The notes under the pieces were generated by a model. That model was not told the DNA's origin. It did no database searches and saw only the letters and a program-made list of their open reading frames with translations. From an uncultured Bacteroidia bacterium (GTDB lineage: Bacteria; Bacteroidota; Bacteroidia; Bacteroidales; UBA932), in assembly GCA_902767355.1 (NCBI GenBank), contig CACXHG010000213.1:1-12806 (forward strand): DNA of 12,806 nucleotides, given 5' to 3'. The translations under genes were made by a program, and so were the position numbers. This document shows, piece by piece, positions 6,057-12,806 of the stretch (position 1 is its first letter; each line of letters begins with the position of its first letter).

Positions 6057-9000
6057 ATGTATAGCAAAGTTCCATCGGGATTATACAAGCAGGAATATGA
6101 GCACGATGCCTGCGGTGTGGGAATGGTCGTAAATATTCACGGCGGCAAGACCCATCAAATAGTAGAAGATGCGCTGACGGTCTTGGAAAATATGCGCCAC
6201 CGCGGGGCGGAAGTCGGCCAGGACGGTGACGGTGCTGGCATTATGCTGCAGATTCCGCACGAGTTTATACTTCTGTCGGGCATACCTGTGCCGGAGAAAG
6301 GCAAGTACGCCACCGGTCTGGTTTTTCTGCCCAAAGATGAAAAGCGGCAGCAGGGGATTTTGGGCATTATAATAGAGGAAATCGAGCGCGACGGGCTGCA
6401 ACTGATGCATCTTCGCGCCGTGCCCACCAGAAGTGAATGTCTCGGCGCACACGCCCTTGCCAGCGAACCTGATATAAAGCAGATTTTTATAACGGGAGTG
6501 CCCGACAATAAGGTGGATATTTTCCCGAGGATGCTTTATATATTGAGAAAGCGCATCGAAAAGAGGATAAATGACAAAGATTTCTATTTCTGTTCGCTCA
6601 GCAACACAAGCATCGTATATAAGGGTATGCTTTCCAGTATTCAGCTGCGGCAATACTACCCCGATCTGTCGAATCCTTATTTCACAAGCGGGCTGGCCAT
6701 AGTCCATTCCCGCTTCAGCACCAACACTTTCCCTACATGGTCTCTGGCACAGCCGTTCAGACTGCTCGCCCACAACGGCGAGATAAACACTATCCGCGGT
6801 AATCGCAGCTGGATGCAGGCCCGCGAAAGTGTCTTGAGCAGCGAGGCCTTGGGTGACATAAGGCAGATTTCACCTGTTATTCAGCCAGGTATGTCAGACT
6901 CTGCCAGTCTGGACAATGTGCTGGAGTTTTTCCTGATGACCGGAATGAGTCTGCCTCACGCGATGGCGCTTCTGATGCCGGAATCCTTCAACGACAAGAA
7001 CCCCATCCCGGAAGACCTCAAAGCCTTTTACGAGTATTATTCAATATTGATGGAGCCTTGGGACGGCCCGGCGGCGCTGTTATTCTCGGACGGGCGCTTT
7101 GCCGGAGGAATGCTGGACCGCAATGGCTTGCGTCCGGCCCGATATACAATAACCAAGGATGATAAGATGGTGGTGGCTTCAGAGGTGGGCGTTATGGATT
7201 TTGATCCGACTCAGGTTGTGGCAAAAGGCCGGCTTCAGCCCGGTAAGATATTGCTTGTGGATACTCAGGAGGGGAAGATTTATTATGACGGAGAGATAAA
7301 GCGCTCTCTCGCTGCAGAGCATCCTTACCGACAATGGCTGTCCACGAACAGGATCCAGTTGGAGAAGCTGCACAGCGGACGCCAGGTGAACAATGCTGTG
7401 GATGATCTTCCCAGAAGGGAACTGATGTTCGGCTACAGCGAAGAAGATATTTCAGCCTCGATAGTCCCGATGGCCGTAAATGCCCAGGAGCCGACGGCCT
7501 CTATGGGCAATGACACTCCTCTGGCGGTGATTTCGAACAGGCCGCAAATTTTCTTCGACTATTTCAGGCAGCAGTTCGCGCAAGTCACGAACCCGGCTAT
7601 CGATTCTATACGTGAAAGCCTTGTAATGAGTCTGGAAGAGTATATAGGCCGGGTAGGAGCGGGAATACTCAATCCTGACGAGAGCAATTGCAAGATGGTT
7701 CGCCTGCCGCACCCGATATTGAACAATACGCAACTTGACCTCTTGTGCAATATCCGCTATAAGGGCTTTAATACCATCAAGTTGCCTATGACATTCACCC
7801 ACGACTTGCGCCCGGCTCTGGACAAACTCTGCAAAGACGCCGAGCACAGTGTAGATGAAGGCTACAACTACATCATCCTGACAGACCGCGATGCCGACTC
7901 TACGCACATTGCTATTCCAAGCCTGCTCGCCGTATCGGCCGTGCATCACTATCTTATTTCTGTGGGCAAACGCGTGCAGACCGCGCTGATAGTTGAAAGC
8001 GGAGAAATTCGCGAGACTATGCACGCCGCCCTACTGCTGGGCTATGGCGCATCGGCTTTGTGCCCTTATATGGTGTTTGCAATCCTGGATGACCTTGTTA
8101 AAAAAGGCAAGATTCAAGAAGACTATGCGACGGCAGAGAAAAACTACATAAAGGCTGTATGCAAAGGTCTGCTCAAGATTATGGCCAAGATGGGCATCAG
8201 CACCATCCGCAGCTACCGTGGCGCGAAAATCTTTGAAAGCGTCGGCCTGAGCGAAGAATTGTTGCGGGCCTATTTCGGCTCCGAAACCAGCACAATCGGA
8301 GGCGTTTCTCTAGATAAAGTTGAGGCTGATGCAAAAGCATTCCACAGCCTTGCATTATCTTGTCAAACAGATGCCATGCTGCCCAATCAGGGTCGTTTTC
8401 ACTGGCGCCGCGACGGGATCCGGCACGCCTGGAATCCGGATACGATAGCTACTCTGCAGCTGGCCTGCCGCAGAGGCGACTATAATCTTTTTAAAAAGTA
8501 TTCCTCATTGGCCGACAATCGATCCGAACCTATTTTTATCCGCGACTTTATGGGGTTCAAATCCAATCCCATCCCCATAGAAGAAGTTGAACCGGTCGAG
8601 AATATCATCAAGCGTTTTGTGACCGGCGCGATGTCTTTCGGCGCCCTGAGCAAAGAGGCCCACGAAACGATTGCGCTTGCCATGAATCGCCTGGGAGCAC
8701 GCAGTAACACCGGAGAAGGGGGAGAGGACTCCAGCCGTTTTCATAGCGATGTGGATGGCGTAAGCCTCAGCAGCAAGACCAAGCAAGTGGCTTCAGGCCG
8801 CTTCGGGGTCACCACTGAATATCTGGTCAATGCCGAGGAACTGCAGATTAAGGTGGCTCAGGGCGCCAAGCCCGGCGAAGGTGGCCAGCTGCCGGGATTC
8901 AAGGTGAATGAAATAATTGCCTCAACGCGACATTCGATACCGGGTATTTCCCTGATTTCACCTCCGCCACACCACGATATTTATTCCATAGAAGATCTGG

Positions 9001-10490
9001 CGCAGTTGATATTTGACCTCAAAAATGTCAACCCCAGGGCAAAAGTGAGCGTCAAACTCGTGTGCGAGAGCGGGGTGGGTACTATCGCCGCCGGCGTGGC
9101 CAAGGCGAAAGCTGACCTGATTGTGCTCAGCGGAGCCGAAGGCGGTACGGGTGCAAGCCCCGCCTCCAGTATGCGTTATGCCGGTATTCCGCCCGAGATT
9201 GGTCTCGCGGAAGCGCAGCAGACTCTTGTGCGCAACGGCCTGCGCTCTAAGGTCCGGCTGCAGGTTGACGGACAGATCAAAACGGGCCGCGATGTCGTAT
9301 TGATGGCGCTGCTAGGGGCTGACGAGTTCGGCTTCGGCACAGCCGCACTGATTGTGCTCGGGTGCGTGATGATGCGCAAATGCAATCTCAACACTTGCCC
9401 TATGGGTGTGGCCACCCAGAATCCCGAACTGCGCAACCACTTTGGCGGGAAAGTCGAGCATCTGGTTAACTATTTCAACTTTTTGGCCCGCGAGGTACGC
9501 GAATATCTTGCGCAGATAGGCCTCAGGAGCCTTGACGCAGCCATAGGCCGGACCGACTTGATTGAGACGGCGCCCTCGCCACTGGACTTCAGCCGGCTGC
9601 TTTACCGCGAGAAAGGGGTGCTCCATCATACCTCGGATGAGCCGTTTGCGCTGGACGATGTCCTGGACCGTCGCCTGATAGATGCAGCCAGCAATGCGAT
9701 CGAGCGCGGCGAAGAGGTATCCCTCGACTTTGCGATTCACAATACCGACCGTGCCGTCGGAGCAATGCTTTCCGGCCTAATTGCAGGCAAATATGGAAAT
9801 GCCGGCCTGGCCGATGACACTCTCAGCGTCAAGTTCAAAGGCTCGGCAGGTCAGTCTTTCGGGGCTTTCCTGTCCCACGGCATCTCATTCAAACTGGAAG
9901 GTGAAACCAACGACTACTTGGCCAAAGGCCTCAGTGGCGGACGGATTGCCATACTCCCGCCTATGCGCAGCAATTTCGCCGCAGAAGACAACATCATTGC
10001 GGGCAATACCGGACTCTATGGCGCGACTTCGGGCGAACTTTATGTAAACGGCCGGGTGGGCGAGCGCTTTGCCGTGCGCAACTCAGGGGCGATTGCCGTG
10101 ATAGAGGGTGCCGGCGACCACTGCTGTGAGTATATGACAGGCGGCCGCGTAGTGGTGATGGGCCCGACTGGACGCAACTTCGCTGCCGGTATGAGCGGAG
10201 GCGTGGCCTATGTATGGAACATCAACGGCGATTTTGACTATTTCTGCAACATGGATATGGTGGAAATCAACCTGGTCGATGATGCGCAATACCGTAAGGA
10301 GCTTCACGAACTCATCCGCCAGCATTACCTCTACACAGGTTCTAAACTCGCACGCACTATGCTGGATGACTGGCAGCGCTATGCAGCTGAGTTCATTCAG
10401 GTTGTGCCTATCGAATACAAGCGCGTCCTGCACCAGGAGCAGATGCGCAAATTGCAACAGAAAATAGCCGAGGTTCAAAGAGATTATTGA
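6057..10490 (+). CDS. gltB: Glutamate synthase, large (alpha) subunit
   Basis: A 1477-residue subunit of bacterial GOGAT, close to the usual length of about 1480-1530. It hydrolyses glutamine and adds the ammonia to 2-oxoglutarate, giving two glutamates. Domains in order: class II glutamine amidotransferase (about 19-430) with nucleophile Cys19 in HDACGVGM, implying removal of an 18-residue propeptide, plus HSRFSTN (217-223) and AHNGEIN (238-244); central domain (about 470-770); FMN-binding synthase domain (about 800-1190) with MSFGALS (859-865), GARSNTGEGGED and LSGAEGGTGASP (from 1024); 3Fe-4S cysteines Cys1103, Cys1109 and Cys1114 in the CxxxxxCxxxxC pattern; and the C-terminal GXGXG beta-helix (about 1230-1430) with GSAGQSFGAF (from 1262). 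All key residues are present. ATG 6057 is supported by the position of Cys19. First gene of the plus-strand operon; its stop is 2 bases before gltD. Confidence 0.97.
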   Translation: MYSKVPSGLYKQEYEHDACGVGMVVNIHGGKTHQIVEDALTVLENMRHRGAEVGQDGDGAGIMLQIPHEFILLSGIPVPEKGKYATGLVFLPKDEKRQQGILGIIIEEIERDGLQLMHLRAVPTRSECLGAHALASEPDIKQIFITGVPDNKVDIFPRMLYILRKRIEKRINDKDFYFCSLSNTSIVYKGMLSSIQLRQYYPDLSNPYFTSGLAIVHSRFSTNTFPTWSLAQPFRLLAHNGEINTIRGNRSWMQARESVLSSEALGDIRQISPVIQPGMSDSASLDNVLEFFLMTGMSLPHAMALLMPESFNDKNPIPEDLKAFYEYYSILMEPWDGPAALLFSDGRFAGGMLDRNGLRPARYTITKDDKMVVASEVGVMDFDPTQVVAKGRLQPGKILLVDTQEGKIYYDGEIKRSLAAEHPYRQWLSTNRIQLEKLHSGRQVNNAVDDLPRRELMFGYSEEDISASIVPMAVNAQEPTASMGNDTPLAVISNRPQIFFDYFRQQFAQVTNPAIDSIRESLVMSLEEYIGRVGAGILNPDESNCKMVRLPHPILNNTQLDLLCNIRYKGFNTIKLPMTFTHDLRPALDKLCKDAEHSVDEGYNYIILTDRDADSTHIAIPSLLAVSAVHHYLISVGKRVQTALIVESGEIRETMHAALLLGYGASALCPYMVFAILDDLVKKGKIQEDYATAEKNYIKAVCKGLLKIMAKMGISTIRSYRGAKIFESVGLSEELLRAYFGSETSTIGGVSLDKVEADAKAFHSLALSCQTDAMLPNQGRFHWRRDGIRHAWNPDTIATLQLACRRGDYNLFKKYSSLADNRSEPIFIRDFMGFKSNPIPIEEVEPVENIIKRFVTGAMSFGALSKEAHETIALAMNRLGARSNTGEGGEDSSRFHSDVDGVSLSSKTKQVASGRFGVTTEYLVNAEELQIKVAQGAKPGEGGQLPGFKVNEIIASTRHSIPGISLISPPPHHDIYSIEDLAQLIFDLKNVNPRAKVSVKLVCESGVGTIAAGVAKAKADLIVLSGAEGGTGASPASSMRYAGIPPEIGLAEAQQTLVRNGLRSKVRLQVDGQIKTGRDVVLMALLGADEFGFGTAALIVLGCVMMRKCNLNTCPMGVATQNPELRNHFGGKVEHLVNYFNFLAREVREYLAQIGLRSLDAAIGRTDLIETAPSPLDFSRLLYREKGVLHHTSDEPFALDDVLDRRLIDAASNAIERGEEVSLDFAIHNTDRAVGAMLSGLIAGKYGNAGLADDTLSVKFKGSAGQSFGAFLSHGISFKLEGETNDYLAKGLSGGRIAILPPMRSNFAAEDNIIAGNTGLYGATSGELYVNGRVGERFAVRNSGAIAVIEGAGDHCCEYMTGGRVVVMGPTGRNFAAGMSGGVAYVWNINGDFDYFCNMDMVEINLVDDAQYRKELHELIRQHYLYTGSKLARTMLDDWQRYAAEFIQVVPIEYKRVLHQEQMRKLQQKIAEVQRDY

Positions 10491-10492
10491 TT

Positions 10493-11839
10493 ATGGGAAA
10501 TCCTAAAGCTTTTATGGAGGTCGCACGGCAGCAGGCCGGCTACCGTCCGATACACGACAGAATACACGATTTTGGCGAGGTTGAACAGACGCTCAATACC
10601 AAGGACCGCCGGCTGCAGGCCTCGCGCTGTATGGACTGCGGCGTGCCTTTCTGTCACTGGGCCTGTCCGTTGGGCAACAAAGCGCCGGAATGGAATGACG
10701 CACTTTACAAGGGTGATTGGGAACTGGCCTACAAGCTGCTTTCGGCCACCAACCCTTTTCCCGAATTCACCGGCCGTGTCTGTCCGGCCCTGTGCGAAAA
10801 GGCTTGCGTGCTTAATCTTTTCAGCCACGAACCCACAACCAACCGGGAGAATGAGGCGGCTATCACAGAGATGGCATTCAGGGAAGGTTATGTCCCAGTG
10901 CGCAGCCCGGCTAAAAACGGCAAGAGCGTTGCCGTAGTAGGTGCCGGTCCGGCCGGTTTGGCTGCCGCAAACGCTCTGAATATAAGCGGTTATGAAGTAA
11001 CTGTCTTCGACAAGAACGAAGCTCCCGGCGGCCTGTTGCGTTATGGCATCCCGAATTTCAAGTTAAACAAGGAGTTGATAAACCGGCGGGTCGGATTTAT
11101 GATGCAGGAAGGGATTAAGTTTTCACTTGGCCAGGCTGTGGAGGACATCGCACCATTAGCTTCTGATTATGACGCAGTGGTGGTCGCCACCGGAACTCCT
11201 GTGCCGCGCGACCTCAAAGTCCCTGGTCGTGAACTTAAAGGGGTACATTTCGCACTCGAGATTCTCTCGCAGCAGAACCGAGTCCTTGCCGGGGCCGAAT
11301 TCTCAAAAGAAGAACGTATCACAGCCAAAGGTAAAGATGTGCTGGTAATAGGCGGGGGAGACACCGGCAGCGACTGCATAGGCACTGCCCACCGGCAGGG
11401 GGCTACCAGCGTGACCCAGATAGAGATAATGCCTCGTCCGGTCGAGGGCCCCGATGACCCGAATAATCCCTGGCCCAACTATCCCCGCACCTTCAAGACC
11501 ACATCTTCCCACGAGGAGGGATGCACCCGCCGATGGAACATCAATACTCTGGAATTCCTGGGCGAGAATGGCTCACTTAAGGGGGTTAAGGTGCAGGAGA
11601 TAGACTGGAAACCCAACCCTGAAGGCGGGCGTCCGATTATGGTGGAGAAGGGCGAACCAGAGATAATCAAGGCCGAACTGGTGCTGCTGGCAATGGGCTT
11701 CTTCAAACCGGAACACCCCGAATATCCGACCAACGTGTTTATCTGCGGTGACGCTGCCAACGGACCCTCACTGGTAGTAAGGGCGCTCGCCAGCGGCCGC
11801 GATGCGGCAGAGAAAGTAGACAAATATTTAAATAAGTAG
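10493..11839 (+). CDS. gltD: Glutamate synthase, small (beta) subunit
   Basis: A 448-residue NAD(P)H-oxidising flavoprotein that passes electrons through Fe-S clusters to GltB. Visible: N-terminal cluster cysteines Cys46, 49, 54, 58 in CMDCGVPFCHWACP, and Cys97, 101, 105 in RVCPALCEKAC; FAD-binding VAVVGAGPAGLAAA (146-159); GGLLRYGIPNFKL (179-191); NAD(P)H-binding VLVIGGGDTGSDC (283-295); and the C-terminal FAD-contact ICGDAANGPSLVVRALASGR (417-436). The stretch between MGF (401-403) and GD (419-420) is short; in E. coli-type GltD some 25-30 more residues with a 'GRI/GNV' loop lie there, so this region is trimmed. ATG 10493 follows the gltB TGA by 2 bases; a TTG two codons earlier overlaps gltB and is less likely. 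Translational coupling would help 1:1 subunit production. Confidence 0.96.
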   Translation: MGNPKAFMEVARQQAGYRPIHDRIHDFGEVEQTLNTKDRRLQASRCMDCGVPFCHWACPLGNKAPEWNDALYKGDWELAYKLLSATNPFPEFTGRVCPALCEKACVLNLFSHEPTTNRENEAAITEMAFREGYVPVRSPAKNGKSVAVVGAGPAGLAAANALNISGYEVTVFDKNEAPGGLLRYGIPNFKLNKELINRRVGFMMQEGIKFSLGQAVEDIAPLASDYDAVVVATGTPVPRDLKVPGRELKGVHFALEILSQQNRVLAGAEFSKEERITAKGKDVLVIGGGDTGSDCIGTAHRQGATSVTQIEIMPRPVEGPDDPNNPWPNYPRTFKTTSSHEEGCTRRWNINTLEFLGENGSLKGVKVQEIDWKPNPEGGRPIMVEKGEPEIIKAELVLLAMGFFKPEHPEYPTNVFICGDAANGPSLVVRALASGRDAAEKVDKYLNK

Positions 11840-11840
11840 T

Positions 11841-12806
11841 ATGCCATCTACCAAGTATATTTTCGTAACCGGCGGAGTGGTCAGCAGCCTGGGCAAGGGC
11901 ATCATATCTTCTTCCATTGGCAAGTTGCTGCAGGCACGCGGCTACCAAATCACCATCCAGAAGTTTGACCCCTATATCAATATCGATCCCGGCACGTTGA
12001 ATCCTTACGAGCACGGCGAGTGCTACGTTACCGCCGACGGCATGGAAACCGACCTTGATCTGGGTCATTATGAACGTTTCACCGGCATCCGGACCACCAG
12101 GCATAACTCCCAGACCACCGGCAGGATATACAAGGCGGTGATAGACAAAGAGAGAAGCGGCGAGTACCTGGGCCATACAATACAAGTGGTGCCGCACATC
12201 ACCGACGAAATCAAGCGGCGCATCAAATACCTGGGGGAGACCCAAGGGTATGACTTTGTGATTACAGAGATAGGCGGCACTATCGGAGATATCGAGAGCG
12301 CCCCTTTTCTTGAGGCGATAAGGCAGATGAAGTGGGAACTGGGGCGCGATGCGGTGTGCATCCATCTTACTTATGTGCCTTATTTAAAGGCTGCCGACGA
12401 GCTCAAGACCAAACCCACCCAGCACAGCGTAAAGGAGCTTCAGGCCAACGGGATACAGCCCGACATACTGATTCTTCGCACAGAAAAGCATCTTGACGAC
12501 CATTTAAGGGCAAAGGTCGCCGGCTTCTGCAATGTCGATCTGGAATGCGTGATCCAGAGCGAAGATCTGCCCAGCATCTACGAGGTTCCGGTGAATATGC
12601 AGAAGCAGGGACTGGATGCCGCCATTATGCGCAAAATGGGCATTCCGGTGGGCGAAACGCCAATGCTTGGAGAGTGGAACCATTTCCTGCAAATGCGCCG
12701 CGACGCCACCGAAACCGTCAATATAGGCCTTGTTGGCAAATACGACCTGCAGGATGCCTATAAGAGTATCAGCGAAAGCCTTAGCCATGCTGCTACTTAC
12801 AATAGC
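11841..12806 (+). CDS. pyrG: CTP synthase, N-terminal 322 residues
   Basis: Partial, cut by the right window edge. It converts UTP to CTP with ATP and ammonia from glutamine. The complete amidoligase (synthetase) domain is visible: GGVVSSLGKG P-loop (11-20), KFDPYINIDPGTLNP (41-55), DLDLGHYERF (71-80) with the Mg-binding Asp73, HNSQTTGRIY (UTP contact region), ITEIGGTIGDIES (141-153) with Glu143, and KTKPTQHSVKEL. The last ~30 residues (VNIGLVGKYDLQDAYKS) are the start of the class I glutamine amidotransferase domain; its Cys-His-Glu triad lies outside the window. ATG 11841 follows the gltD TAG by one base. It is probably the third gene of the gltBD transcript and a glutamine consumer, which makes biochemical sense beside GOGAT. 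No separate promoter can be seen, although one inside gltD cannot be excluded. Confidence 0.97.
   Translation, partial: MPSTKYIFVTGGVVSSLGKGIISSSIGKLLQARGYQITIQKFDPYINIDPGTLNPYEHGECYVTADGMETDLDLGHYERFTGIRTTRHNSQTTGRIYKAVIDKERSGEYLGHTIQVVPHITDEIKRRIKYLGETQGYDFVITEIGGTIGDIESAPFLEAIRQMKWELGRDAVCIHLTYVPYLKAADELKTKPTQHSVKELQANGIQPDILILRTEKHLDDHLRAKVAGFCNVDLECVIQSEDLPSIYEVPVNMQKQGLDAAIMRKMGIPVGETPMLGEWNHFLQMRRDATETVNIGLVGKYDLQDAYKSISESLSHAATYNS

Noticed and set aside
7452..8024. 190-codon open frame on the minus strand inside gltB, and similar long antisense frames elsewhere (for example 6081-6773)
   Set aside because: They are complementary to strongly conserved GltB sequence and encode no recognisable motifs; such antisense frames are expected at this base composition.
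10487..10492. TTG start for gltD two codons upstream
   Set aside because: ATG 10493 fits the family N-terminus and avoids overlap with gltB.

Overview
The window looks like an ordinary chromosomal segment from a member of the Bacteroidota, most likely Bacteroidales. The evidence is a type III glutamine synthetase (GlnN), the DapL route to diaminopimelate, promoter-like sequences of the TTTG / TAnnTTTG type, and gene starts without clear Shine-Dalgarno sequences. There is no sign of phage, insertion sequences, tRNA, rRNA or CRISPR. Coding density is very high, and only two gaps exceed 100 bases.

Left part (1-1450, minus strand): hypB, a nickel-delivery GTPase for hydrogenase maturation, is followed 16 bases later by the N-terminal 212 residues of a probable iron-sulfur/flavin oxidoreductase that runs off the left edge. 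A promoter-like site for this pair overlaps the tail of the terminator of the next unit.

Middle (1457-5805, minus strand): dapF, dapL and glnN form a tight operon (gaps of 1 and 19 bases) that ends in a strong rho-independent terminator at 1391-1432. It makes diaminopimelate for lysine and cell wall from tetrahydrodipicolinate, with glutamate as amino donor, and fixes ammonia into glutamine.

Divergent control region (5806-6056): a 251-base gap separates dapF from gltB. It holds a good candidate promoter for dapF, a perfect -7 box for gltB, and an 8-bp perfect inverted repeat that brackets the gltB -7 box.

Right part (6057-12806, plus strand): gltB, gltD and pyrG (cut by the right edge) are separated by 2 and 1 bases and should be one transcript. 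GltB/GltD turn glutamine plus 2-oxoglutarate into glutamate. PyrG uses glutamine to make CTP.

Together, the two divergent operons form a nitrogen-assimilation hub: GS on one side, GOGAT on the other, and one glutamate user (DapL) and one glutamine user (PyrG) attached to them. I found no clearly new biological system. The points most worth a second look are the inverted repeat at the gltB promoter, the placement of DAP genes with GSIII, the shortened C-terminal part of GltD, and the His-rich N-terminal region of the oxidoreductase beside hypB.
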